This document shows, piece by piece, positions 9,091 through 16,923 of a stretch of 47,201 nucleotides of DNA. The notes under the pieces are model-generated. The model was not told the origin of the DNA and ran no database searches. It saw nothing but the letters and a program-made list of their open reading frames with translations. The position numbers and the translations under genes were made by a program. Each line of letters begins with the position of its first letter. Within the stretch, counting starts at the first letter, position 1. This DNA comes from Chloroflexota bacterium (GTDB lineage Bacteria; Chloroflexota; Anaerolineae; Anaerolineales; Villigracilaceae): positions 1 through 47,201 of the forward strand of contig QMIW01000025.1 of the NCBI GenBank assembly GCA_024434165.1, in the 5' to 3' direction.

Positions 9091-9744
9091 TCATGGTGTG
9101 TTCATTGTGAGTGGGACGGGCGGGGTAGTTGTGTTCGTGAAAGCCGGCGAATGAACGGTGCTGGAAGGCGTCGCGCCGCAGACGGGAATCCGAACCTCCA
9201 TGCCCGGAACGACGGTGGCGGATGCGAAACCGTTCCCGTTCTGGATGATCTTCACGGAAGTCGAGAACCGCCCGGCAATGCCTTCCAGGGTGTCGCCTTC
9301 CTGAACGATGTACCTGATCTCCCGGCATTCTTGCGGAAGCGGGCGGGCGCTGGCGGTTTGTATCGAAGGCGTGGGAATTGGCGAGACGCTCAAGGGGGTT
9401 TTTGTGTTTGTCGTCCAGCCCGGTTGCGCGACCTGCCACGCGCTGAGAGCCACTGTCACAAAGACGATGCTGGCGATTGCCAGTTGGGCAGCCCAAACAC
9501 GCAACGGTTTTGCGGCGGCGTGCCCTGTCAGTGCATCCATGGATAGGGGGGGATGGGGCGCGTTCCAATATCTTTGCGCGACGGCGCGCAGGGAGGTGTC
9601 CACGTCCTGCATATCTGCGGCGTAAGCGCGGCAAGCCGGGCAGGTTTGCAGGTGGGCGGATAAAGCGTTGTCCTCGTCCGTGCTCAGGGGGTGGTCGAGG
9701 GAACACTGGATTAAGGTGTGCGCTTCCGCATGGGTTAGTGACAT
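9091..9744 (-). CDS. Anti-sigma factor with zinc finger and extracytoplasmic LysM domain
   Basis: 217 residues. The N-terminus has the anti-sigma zinc-finger pattern HLQTCPAC (H-x3-C-x2-C) near 31-38. One membrane segment lies at about 84-104, then a Thr/Pro-rich linker, and then a LysM domain (IRYIVQEGDTLEGIAGRFS... near 142-187). The gene starts six bases after the stop of the ECF sigma gene, so the pair is co-translated or at least co-transcribed. Known zinc-finger anti-sigmas hold the sigma factor at the membrane. The LysM part suggests that the released signal is linked to peptidoglycan or another N-acetylglucosamine polymer. That sensing role is inference. Confidence 0.85.
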   Translation of the reverse strand: MSLTHAEAHTLIQCSLDHPLSTDEDNALSAHLQTCPACRAYAADMQDVDTSLRAVAQRYWNAPHPPLSMDALTGHAAAKPLRVWAAQLAIASIVFVTVALSAWQVAQPGWTTNTKTPLSVSPIPTPSIQTASARPLPQECREIRYIVQEGDTLEGIAGRFSTSVKIIQNGNGFASATVVPGMEVRIPVCGATPSSTVHSPAFTNTTTPPVPLTMNTP

Positions 9745-9750
9745 CGCAGT

Positions 9751-10350
9751 TTATTCTCCGTGCAGGGACGAGAGGGCGCTTCTCAATCTCTCGCGGGCGG
9801 TGTGCAGGCGGGAGTGGATCGTGCCTTCGCTGATGGAGAGGATTTCGGCGACCTCCGCCACAGACAAGCCCTGGATGTATCGCAACAGGACGACCACGCG
9901 GTGTTTTTCGTCCAGTTCATCGAGCGCCTTCAAAAGCACGGCAGACCTTTCGTTTTCGATGACCATATCTTCCGGCGAGGGCGGCCTTTGGCTGTCCGTC
10001 CGCAAGATGGAAGCCAGGGTCGCGCGCAGTTTTTCGAGCGCCTTGCGTTTGCGCAACTGACTGCGGCTGAAGTTGAGTGCGATGGTGTACAGCCACGCTT
10101 TGAGGGAGGACTTTTCCCGGTACGAGTGGAGGGAACGCAAAGCGGCGATAAAAGTTTCCTGCGTGATTTCACCGGCGGTCACCGGGTCCTTTACAAGGGA
10201 GAGCGCCAGCCTGAATACACCTGCCTCGTGCGTGCGGACGAACAGTTCGATGGCTTGCTCATCGCCGGCGAGGCATCTCTCTGCGAGCAGCGACGGTTCG
10301 GCTGTGTTCATCTCTACAATATTAACGCACGTGAGAAGGGAATCCTTCAC
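9751..10350 (-). CDS. ECF-type RNA polymerase sigma factor
   Basis: 199 residues with region 2 (LFVRTHEAGVFRLAL through SLKAWLYTIALNFSR) and region 4 (LDELDEKHRVVVLLRY, then a helix-turn-helix ending SEGTIHSRLHTARERL), the layout of the ECF sigma-70 family. The start is uncertain: GTG at 10350 has GGGGAG upstream, while an internal ATG at 10311 has little. It is followed within six bases by its probable anti-sigma factor. Target promoters are unknown; autoregulation is common in such pairs, but I see no clear duplicate ECF promoter here. Confidence 0.9.
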   Translation of the reverse strand: MKDSLLTCVNIVEMNTAEPSLLAERCLAGDEQAIELFVRTHEAGVFRLALSLVKDPVTAGEITQETFIAALRSLHSYREKSSLKAWLYTIALNFSRSQLRKRKALEKLRATLASILRTDSQRPPSPEDMVIENERSAVLLKALDELDEKHRVVVLLRYIQGLSVAEVAEILSISEGTIHSRLHTARERLRSALSSLHGE

Positions 10351-10516
10351 TCGTCTGGCTCCCCAACTTTAATCTGCGCGCAGCCAATTGATGAGTTTCC
10401 CGCACGCAGGGTGGATGGAATCCCGCCAGTTTCACAGGATGTCATCATGAGGCGGGAGGATCGCGCTTTTCCAAAACAATCGAACAATCCTCAATATCGG
10501 AGAGTTGTATTATCCA

Positions 10517-11635
10517 TCAAACGCGCGGTTCGGATGCCGCCCCTGCGAGTTGACCGCACCCCGCGTTGATGTCAATCCCGCGCCGCATGCGGATCGTGCA
10601 TGGAATCCCCGCCTGCTCCAGCGTTTGCTTGAAAAGGTCCGCCCGCTGACGGCTCGCCGCCTGCCCCTCGTAGCCTGTGGTGGGGTTGAGCGGAATCGCG
10701 TTGACGTGACACAGCAGTCCCTTCAGCCGCGCGGCGAGTTTCAGCGCCACTTCCGGCGTGTCGTTGACTCCGTGAATCAGCGCCCACTCGAAGGTCACGC
10801 GGCGGCGCGTTTTTTCCACGTAGTATTTGCAGGCTTCGAGGACTTCGTCAATTTTGTATCGTTTATTGACCGGCATGATGGCGAGACGCTCGTCATCCTC
10901 CGCGGCGTGGAGCGAGATGGCAAGGTTGACCTGCCGCTTCTCGTCCGCAAAGCGTTTGATCTGCGGAACCAAGCCCACCGTGGAAATGGTCATGCGCCGC
11001 GCGCCGAAGTTGAATCCCTGCGCGTCGTTGAGCCGGTCAACCGCCGCCATAGTATTCTCGTAGTTGTGGAACGGTTCGCCCATGCCCATGAAGACGATGT
11101 TGGTGACGGCTTCGTCCCGCTCTTTCAGCATCCGCGCATAAAACATAACCTGCGCCGCGATTTCGCCGCTGGTGAGGTGGCGTTTGAAGCCCATCTGCCC
11201 GGTGGCGCAGAAGACGCATCCCATCGCGCAGCCCGCCTGGGTGGAGATGCACAGGGTTCTTCGGACCCCCCTCCGGCTCCCCCCAAATTCTCTGAATTTG
11301 GGGGGAGTGTCCCGAAGGGACGAGGGGGGCTCATCCGCCGGATCCCCATACCGCATCAACACCGCTTCGACCAGATTCCCGTCCGAAAGTTGAAACAACG
11401 TCTTGCGCGTGGACTTGTCGGAGGAATCGAGGTACGTTCTCACCGTGAATGGGGTGAAGGTGATTTCCTCCGCGAGTCTTTTGCGCAGGGAATTGGGAAG
11501 ATTGGAGAACTGCTCGGGTGAATCGTACAGATGACGGTATAACCCCTGCCAGATCTGCTTGGCGCGGTAGGCGGGTTCCTTCCATTTTTGGAGGAGGCTT
11601 TCGAGGGCGGGGAAGTCGAGGTCGTAGATTAACAT
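10517..11635 (-). CDS. rlmN: 23S rRNA (adenine-2503-C2)-methyltransferase RlmN, with in-frame palindromic insert
   Basis: Radical SAM enzyme that methylates A2503 of 23S rRNA and A37 of some tRNAs. I start it at the ATG at 11635 (372 residues, MLIYDLDFPALESL). The frame stays open far upstream, but only through the ATTCGTGG repeat array. The radical SAM cluster motif CAMGCVFC has cysteines at 136, 140 and 143. The FMGMGEP, NLAISLHA and IPLNP segments match RlmN. Residues 103-124 are encoded by a palindromic element (11266-11329) inserted just before the conserved RRTLCIS strand. The frame is kept, so the enzyme may still work. No ribosome-binding site is evident at this ATG. Confidence 0.92.
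   Translation of the reverse strand: MLIYDLDFPALESLLQKWKEPAYRAKQIWQGLYRHLYDSPEQFSNLPNSLRKRLAEEITFTPFTVRTYLDSSDKSTRKTLFQLSDGNLVEAVLMRYGDPADEPPSSLRDTPPKFREFGGSRRGVRRTLCISTQAGCAMGCVFCATGQMGFKRHLTSGEIAAQVMFYARMLKERDEAVTNIVFMGMGEPFHNYENTMAAVDRLNDAQGFNFGARRMTISTVGLVPQIKRFADEKRQVNLAISLHAAEDDERLAIMPVNKRYKIDEVLEACKYYVEKTRRRVTFEWALIHGVNDTPEVALKLAARLKGLLCHVNAIPLNPTTGYEGQAASRQRADLFKQTLEQAGIPCTIRMRRGIDINAGCGQLAGAASEPRV
11266..11329. repeat. Palindromic element inserted in frame inside rlmN
   Basis: Outer arms CCCCCCTC (11266-11273) and GAGGGGGG (11322-11329). An inner perfect 14-bp palindrome sits at 11277-11307 (CTCCCCCCAAATTC and GAATTTGGGGGGAG), plus a small hairpin GTCCC-GAA-GGGAC at 11309-11321. It adds about 22 codons without a stop or frame change. 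The same kind of sequence would normally be intergenic. Confidence 0.8.
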
Positions 11636-11776
11636 AAGGGGAAGAGGAAAAAGGGGAGGTGAAAAGTGGAAAGTGGAAAGAAGAAAGAGGAAAGCATGCC
11701 CTGAGCAGCGTCGAAGGGAGGGAAGGGGTGGCGGCGACAGTTCACGAATAACTGGGCTGGCGCAAGGTACAAGTGT

Positions 11777-12127
11777 AAACGAATGCAGGCGGACATTCGC
11801 GAATTCGTGGTCATATTCGTGGACGATATTTTCGTCACCGTCCACGAATGCACGAATGGCTTCACGAGCAAACGAACGCGCGTGGACGGTATTTCCGTCA
11901 CCGTCCACGAATGGCTTCACGAGCAAATGAACGCAGGCGGACATTCGTGAATTCGTGGTCGTATTCGTGGACGGTATTTTCGTCACCGTCCACGAATGCA
12001 CGAATGGCTTCACGAGCAAACGAACGCGCGTGGACGGTATTTCCGTCACCGTCCACGAATGTACGAATGGTTTCACGAATAAACGAATGCGCGCGGACAG
12101 GCATTCATTTGCTCGCGGTCATATTCA
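11777..12127. repeat. ATTCGTGG palindromic repeat array, distal (between GxxExxY gene and rlmN)
   Basis: Units begin AAACGAA/AAATGAA at 11777, 11870, 11925, 12018 and 12081, giving spacings of 93, 55, 93 and 63 bases, with a decayed last unit. Long units carry GAATTCGTGGTC followed by a hairpin with perfect arms ATTCGTGGACGGT and ACCGTCCACGAAT around ATTTTCGTC. Short units keep GTGGACGGT and ACCGTCCAC. Each unit ends CACGAGC or CACGAAT. Few stop codons occur in any frame, so long false reading frames cross it on both strands. This explains the 11636-12135 gap. Confidence 0.92.
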
Positions 12128-12135
12128 GCGATCTT

Positions 12136-12573
12136 TCACTTCTTTATGGCATTATCACGGCCGGTTCGCTGAACAGGCTTCATGTCTTTTCCGGGAAAGA
12201 CCCGACGGTATTCTAATCTTCTACGCCCAAAATTGAAAAGCAGACCCACAGATGCGCCTGTGGCTTTCAAGTAGTTGATGACCTGCGCCAGTTCATCATT
12301 TGTCAATTGATGACCGAATGCCTTGATCTCCACGACCACCTTTTGTTCCGGGAACAAATCCAGGTAAAAAGTTGCCGCCCGTTCCCCTTCAAACTCCACA
12401 CGCACTTCGTATTGACGATACGGCTCGATGCCCGCGTGATCGAGTTTTATCGCCAGGGCATTTTCATACACTTCCTCCTTGAAACCATGCCCAATTTCAT
12501 TGTGGACTTCCATTGCCAGCCCGATGAGTTTGTAAGTCAGGTCATTGCCGGTTGAATCAATTACGAGGGGCAT
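12136..12573 (-). CDS. GxxExxY protein, PD-(D/E)XK nuclease-like
   Basis: 145 residues. Start chosen at the ATG at 12573, preceded by GGAGG; upstream in-frame sequence is repeat array. The family signature appears as GFKEEVY. A PD-(D/E)XK-like core follows: YLDLFPEQKVVVEIKA gives the Asp and the ExK pair. A conserved C-terminal QVINYLKATGASVGLLFNFG segment completes the family pattern (PDDEXK_3, GxxExxY). Biochemical function of this family is not established. Here the gene sits between two arrays of the same palindromic repeat on its own strand, downstream of the NB-ARC/TPR gene. A link between protein and repeats is possible, by analogy with REP-associated transposase-like proteins, but is only inference. 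Confidence 0.88.
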   Translation of the reverse strand: MPLVIDSTGNDLTYKLIGLAMEVHNEIGHGFKEEVYENALAIKLDHAGIEPYRQYEVRVEFEGERAATFYLDLFPEQKVVVEIKAFGHQLTNDELAQVINYLKATGASVGLLFNFGRRRLEYRRVFPGKDMKPVQRTGRDNAIKK

Positions 12574-12625
12574 TTTTCCTCCGCTCTTTTCGAGTATTTC
12601 AATTGTAGTCGAAAGAAACAGATAC

Positions 12626-13054
12626 CGTCCACGAATGTACGAATTTACCACGAGCAAACGAACGCAGGCGGACATTCGCGAATTCGTGGTCATATTCGTG
12701 GACGGTATTTTCGTCACCGTCCACGAATGTACGAATTTACCACGAATAAACGAACGCGCGCGGACATTCGTGGACGGTGTTTTCGCCACCGTCCACGAAT
12801 GTACGAATTTACCACGAATAAACGAACGCAGGCGGACATTCATGAATTCGTGGTCCTATTCGTGGATGGTATTTTCGCCACCGTCCACGAATGCACGAAT
12901 TTACCACGAATAAACGAACGCGCGCGGACATTCATGAATTCGTGGTCCTATTCGTGGATGGTATTTTCGCCACCGTCCACGAATGTACGAATTTACCACG
13001 AATAAACGAACGCGCGCGGATATTCGTGAATTCGTGGTCCTATTCGTGGACGGT
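12626..13054. repeat. ATTCGTGG palindromic repeat array, proximal (between NB-ARC/TPR gene and GxxExxY gene)
   Basis: Units begin AAACGAACGC at 12656, 12748, 12820, 12912 and 13004, with spacings 92, 72, 92 and 92 and a last partial unit. A partial unit also precedes 12656. The 72-base unit lacks the 20-base GAATTCGTGG...TATTCGTGG part. Each unit has a hairpin with CGTGGACGGT or CGTGGATGGT against ACCGTCCACG. Units end TTTACCACGAAT, unlike the distal array's GCTTCACGAGC. The array starts on the base next to the stop codon of the NB-ARC/TPR gene. This explains the 12574-13054 gap. Confidence 0.93.
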
Positions 13055-15604
13055 TCATTCCTCCAGCGAATCCAAGTTCTCTTGCACGGTTTTGATATTG
13101 GGATGGTCGGGCGGCAGGAATTTTTTCAATATAACGAGCGCACGTTCGAACATTTCGCGCGCGGCGCCTGGGTCGCCCAGGTCTTGCAGAACCGAGACGA
13201 GGTTGTTGACAAGCGTAGCGACATTGGGATGGTCGGGACCGAAGGCGGCTTCGTCAATCTTCAAGGCGCGTTCGAACATTTCGCGCGCGGCAGGCAAATC
13301 GCCCAAGTCTTGCAGAACCAAGCCGAGGTTGTTGACGCGGATGGCGGCATTGGGATGGTCGGGACCGAAGGCGGCTTCGTCAATCTTCAAGGCGCGTTCG
13401 TACATTTCGCGCGCGGCGCCTAGGTCGCCCAGGTCTTGCAGAACCGAGCCGAGGTTGTTGACATCAGTGGCAACTTCGGGATGGTCAGGACCGAAGGCGG
13501 CTTCGTCAATCTTCAAGGCGCGTTCGAACATTTCGCGCGCGGCACCTGGGTCGCCCAAGTCTTGCAGAACCGAGCCGAGGTTGTTGACAAGCGTAGCGAC
13601 ATTGGGATGGTCGGGACCGAAGGCGGCTTCGTCAATCTTCAAGGCGCGTTCGTACATTTCGCGCGCGGCGCCTAGGTCGCCCAGGTCTTTCAGAACCAAG
13701 CCGAGGTTGTTGACATCCCTGGCGACCTTGGGATGGTCGGGACCAAAGGCGGCTTCGTCAATCTTCAAAGAGCGTTCGAACATTTCGCGCGCGGCGCCTG
13801 GATCGCCCAGGTCTTGCAGAACCGCGCCGAGATTGTTGACGATGCTAGCAACATTGGAATGATTTTCCCCAAGATGGTTTTCAAAAATCTTCAAGGCGCG
13901 TTCGTACATTTCGCGCGCGGCAGGCAAATCGCCCAAGTCTTGCAGAACCGAGCCGAGGTTGTTGACATCAGTGGCGACGTTGGGATGGTCGGGACCAAAG
14001 GCGGCTTCGTCAATCTTCAAAGAGCGTTCGAATGCTTGACGTGCGCCTGCATAGTCGGCGATCTCCTTCAAGTGATAGCCGTAATTATTCCACAATGTCC
14101 CTGCCGATTTGAGGCTTGCCATTCCCGCATGAGCGGCGAGGACGGGCAGATGTCCGCGCAGGGGAGTGAATCTCGCGGGCAAGCCTGTTTGGATTGCTTC
14201 ATTTGATAATATTCCAATGGCACCCGCCAGCGTTTCGAGCAGTGTCTTGTCATCTTTTGCCAAATGACACGCGTACTCCGCCAGCAGGGGATGCATCGCG
14301 GGCAAACCGCCTTCGTCTTTTGTCAGCAAGCCCAAGCCGTAAAGCAGAGTCAACGCCTCGTCGCAGGTTTCGGGGGAGATTTCGAGCGTCTTTTCGAAAA
14401 TCTCCAGCGGGATGGGCGTGTTCGGCGCAAGAAAGCCGGAGAGCATGAAAATTTTTTGGGCGGTTTCCTCGGCGGTCGAGTAGGTCGGGGCGTCTGCCGA
14501 AACTGTATCGAGACCACCGCGAGTTTCAGATTTCGATTCCTTCGCACTCGACCCGCGTGAAAGTCCCTGCCACGAGAGCGCGAAGGTGCGCTGCAAGTCC
14601 AAATCATGCTTGGTGGCGGCGGGCAGGTCGGCGCGCCAGTCTTTCATCGAGGGATGCTCCAGCGCCTGCCTGGCTTGTTTCAGGTATTCCGCGATGCTCA
14701 GGCGCGGATGTCCGTTCAGGTAACGGCTGGCGAGTTCCAAACCCAGCGGCAGATGACCGAGCCGCTCCGCCAGGGTTTTGAGGTCGTCCCCGCTGTCCTT
14801 CCTCCCTGACATCGAGCGTTCGAGGTAGGCAAGGCTTTCCTCTTCGGTGAAGACATTCAATGGGATGGAGGACAAGCCTGTTGCGGGAGTCCAGTCTGTA
14901 CGGCGCGATGTGACCAACACGCGGATGTTCGAGTGCCGCAGTCTTGCCAGCACATCGCCCGCAAGCGACGGCTCTTCAAAGTTATCGAGAATCACCAGTC
15001 GCGGACCGTCCGCCTTCCAGGCGTTCAGCGTCAGCGCAACCTGCGAAGGCTGGTCGTCGGGGTAACCCGCCGGGAACATTTGCCGTCCACAGGCGGCAAT
15101 CTCCGCCTCGAGTTGCATCGGGTCCGCCAAATTCAGCCAGTGCACCCCGCGGAAATACCTCCCGTAACGATGACCGAATTCAATGGCGAGCTGTGTCTTG
15201 CCCAGTCCACCCATCCCTGTCACGGCTTGGGTGATGACCACTGCCTCCCCTCTCCCGCCCTTGGGAGAGGGGTTGGGGGTGAGGGCATCCGCCAGTTTTT
15301 TCATGACCGCTTCGCGCCCGGTGAAAAGCGGGTTCGGCGGGAAGGGCAGGTGCGAGCCGGGCGGCAGGTCGCCCGCGGGCGGGATTTCGTCAGTTGAAAG
15401 GACAGGGGGTTTTGACGGTTTTGAAACTTTCCTCTCTTGCGCATTCAGAAGGTTTTTATCTCCAATGACGAGATTCGAGCCTTCCACGTTTTTCGTAATG
15501 ACAACCACGCCTCCCTTCTGCGCAATGATCTTTGGCTCCTGCTTTTTCCTGACAGTCTGCCTTGTTTTCTTTTTGCCGCTGGCGTCGTTTGGTTTCTTCG
15601 TCAT
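13055..15604 (-). CDS. NB-ARC NTPase with tetratricopeptide sensor domain
   Basis: 849-residue STAND-type protein. The first 60 residues are basic and then beta-rich (VVITKNVEGSNLVIGDKN near 34-51), like the motif in the NACHT and ROCO proteins. The NB-ARC core has Walker A GMGGLGKTQ at 130-138, Walker B RLVILDNFE at 202-210 and VLVTSRR near 229-235. Residues 532-825 are seven near-identical 42-residue TPR units of the kinesin-light-chain type (DEAAFGPDHPNVAT..VNNLG). Residues 107-121 are encoded by an inserted palindromic repeat just before Walker A. No toxic effector domain is recognised at the N-terminus. A sensing or defence role fits the family; it could equally be regulatory. Confidence 0.88.
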   Translation of the reverse strand: MTKKPNDASGKKKTRQTVRKKQEPKIIAQKGGVVVITKNVEGSNLVIGDKNLLNAQERKVSKPSKPPVLSTDEIPPAGDLPPGSHLPFPPNPLFTGREAVMKKLADALTPNPSPKGGRGEAVVITQAVTGMGGLGKTQLAIEFGHRYGRYFRGVHWLNLADPMQLEAEIAACGRQMFPAGYPDDQPSQVALTLNAWKADGPRLVILDNFEEPSLAGDVLARLRHSNIRVLVTSRRTDWTPATGLSSIPLNVFTEEESLAYLERSMSGRKDSGDDLKTLAERLGHLPLGLELASRYLNGHPRLSIAEYLKQARQALEHPSMKDWRADLPAATKHDLDLQRTFALSWQGLSRGSSAKESKSETRGGLDTVSADAPTYSTAEETAQKIFMLSGFLAPNTPIPLEIFEKTLEISPETCDEALTLLYGLGLLTKDEGGLPAMHPLLAEYACHLAKDDKTLLETLAGAIGILSNEAIQTGLPARFTPLRGHLPVLAAHAGMASLKSAGTLWNNYGYHLKEIADYAGARQAFERSLKIDEAAFGPDHPNVATDVNNLGSVLQDLGDLPAAREMYERALKIFENHLGENHSNVASIVNNLGAVLQDLGDPGAAREMFERSLKIDEAAFGPDHPKVARDVNNLGLVLKDLGDLGAAREMYERALKIDEAAFGPDHPNVATLVNNLGSVLQDLGDPGAAREMFERALKIDEAAFGPDHPEVATDVNNLGSVLQDLGDLGAAREMYERALKIDEAAFGPDHPNAAIRVNNLGLVLQDLGDLPAAREMFERALKIDEAAFGPDHPNVATLVNNLVSVLQDLGDPGAAREMFERALVILKKFLPPDHPNIKTVQENLDSLEE
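13130..14011 (-). repeat. 126-bp tandem repeats encoding TPR units
   Basis: Seven consecutive 126-bp units within the NB-ARC/TPR gene, very similar at DNA level (recurring TCTTGCAGAACC, GAGGTTGTTGAC, GGATGGTCGGGACC on the plus strand). The uniformity suggests recent duplication or gene conversion. Confidence 0.9.
15246..15286. repeat. Palindromic repeat, CCCTCTCCC family, copy 2, inside the NB-ARC gene
   Basis: Arms CCCCTCTCCC and GGGAGAGGGG (15247-15272) with a GGTTGGGGGTGAGGGC tail, the same family as 15-50. It is read in frame as ALTPNPSPKGGRGE, a tell-tale peptide of this repeat when it falls in genes. Confidence 0.85.
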
Positions 15605-15680
15605 GGTTTCCCTGCATCAAAAGAGACTATCGTATTTTACCCCCAACCTCAAATCCCGCCGGAAATAACCGCCGCCCAAA

Positions 15681-15713
15681 AAACAACAATCCCCAAGCCA
15701 GCCTTGGGGATTG
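15681..15713 (-). terminator. Terminator of mrp
   Basis: Perfect 11-bp stem CAATCCCCAAG and CTTGGGGATTG (15687-15713). On the minus strand it is followed by TTGTTTTTT. It lies 20 bases past the mrp stop and before the NB-ARC start. Confidence 0.85.
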
Positions 15714-15732
15714 CTGCTGTCAAACTACCCAA

Positions 15733-16806
15733 CTACTCAACGATATTGATCGGCAGGGTGTTGTTCGTCCCCAGCGCCGCCACTGAGACCTTCTGCGCGA
15801 TCTTCATGGAAATATCCACGAATGCCTTTGCCGCCGCCGACTCGGGCGCGCTCACCACAATGGGCTTGCCGCTGTCGCCGCCGATGCGCACGTTCTGGTC
15901 AATCGGCACTTTGCCGAGGAAGGTCGTCTCGGTGGCTTGCGCCAGCTGCTCACCGCCGCCCGAACCGAAGAGGTCCATGCGCGTGCCGTCCGGCAGGTCG
16001 AGGTACGACATGTTCTCGATGATGCCGAGGATGGGCACTTCGAGCGTCTTGAACATGTTGAGTCCGCGCCCGGCGTCTTCGAGCGAAACCAATTGCGGGA
16101 GCGTCACGATCACCGCGCCGCTCAACGGGAGCGCCTGCGCCAGTGAAAGCGCCGCGTCGCCCGTGCCGGGGGGCAGGTCAACGATCAGGTAATCCAGTTC
16201 GCCCCATTCCACGTCGCCTAAAAACTGGCGGATGGCGGAGTTGAGCATCGGTCCGCGCCAGATGAGCGGCTGTCCCGGTTTGACGAGCAGACCCATCGAG
16301 ACCATCTTCAGTCCGTACGCCTGCGCGGGGATGATGCGCGGTCCGCTGGGCGGCGGGAGTTTTTCCACGCCGAGCATGGTGGGCGTGTTGGGACCGTAAA
16401 TATCCGCATCCATCAACCCGACTCTTGCTCCTGTTTGCGCCAAAGCCACCGCCGCGTTGACGGCGACCGTGGATTTTCCCACGCCGCCCTTGCCGGAGCC
16501 GATGGCAATCGCATTGCGGATGGGCATATTGACCAGTCCGCGCATGCGGCCGTCGTTGGGCACGTCCGAGTCCATTTTGATTTCGACGGTCTTCACGCCC
16601 TCGACGGTTTTCAGGGCGCTGCGGCAGTCCGCTTCGATCTTTCCGCGCAGGGGACAGGCAGGCGTGGTGAGCATCACGGTAAAGGAGACCTTGCCGCCTG
16701 AAATCTCCAAATTGCGAATCATGTTCAGGGTCACAAGGTCCTGCCCGAGGTCCGGCTCTTGAACCGTGCCGAGGGCTTTTAATACGGCTTCTTTGGTTGG
16801 AGTCAT
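15733..16806 (-). CDS. mrp: Mrp/NBP35-type iron-sulfur cluster carrier ATPase
   Basis: P-loop ATPase thought to carry and insert Fe-S clusters. 357 residues: an N-terminal MIP18/DUF59 domain (about 1-80, with TTPACPL) and then the deviant Walker A GSGKGGVGKST at 103-113, DADIYGPNTP and LIVDLPPGTGD. Most Mrp proteins have CPxC after ENMSY. Here that place reads ENMSYLDLPDGT, so the usual cluster-bridging cysteines are absent. An AGGA ribosome-binding site precedes the ATG. It follows nuoI on the same strand with only a palindromic repeat between them, which fits a role in maturing complex I. Confidence 0.92.
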   Translation of the reverse strand: MTPTKEAVLKALGTVQEPDLGQDLVTLNMIRNLEISGGKVSFTVMLTTPACPLRGKIEADCRSALKTVEGVKTVEIKMDSDVPNDGRMRGLVNMPIRNAIAIGSGKGGVGKSTVAVNAAVALAQTGARVGLMDADIYGPNTPTMLGVEKLPPPSGPRIIPAQAYGLKMVSMGLLVKPGQPLIWRGPMLNSAIRQFLGDVEWGELDYLIVDLPPGTGDAALSLAQALPLSGAVIVTLPQLVSLEDAGRGLNMFKTLEVPILGIIENMSYLDLPDGTRMDLFGSGGGEQLAQATETTFLGKVPIDQNVRIGGDSGKPIVVSAPESAAAKAFVDISMKIAQKVSVAALGTNNTLPINIVE

Positions 16807-16824
16807 TGGGTTCCTAAAGGTAAT

Positions 16825-16923
16825 ATGTCATTGCGAGGAGCGCTCTTGTTCTTCGCGACGAAGCAATCTCTTGATGGAAGTAAAGATTGCTTCGTCGGGC
16901 TATCGCCCTCCTCGCAATGACAT
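16825..16923. repeat. ATGTC(A/G)TTGCGA palindromic repeat, copy 2
   Basis: Begins ATGTCATTGCGAGGAG and ends CTCCTCGCAATGACAT, with internal GAAGCAATCTC and GATTGCTTCG that pair. It abuts the nuoI stop codon and fills the nuoI-mrp gap. Confidence 0.9.

Noticed and set aside
11777-13054. CRISPR array
   Set aside because: Units are not short repeats with unique spacers; the entire 92-base unit is conserved and no cas gene is near.
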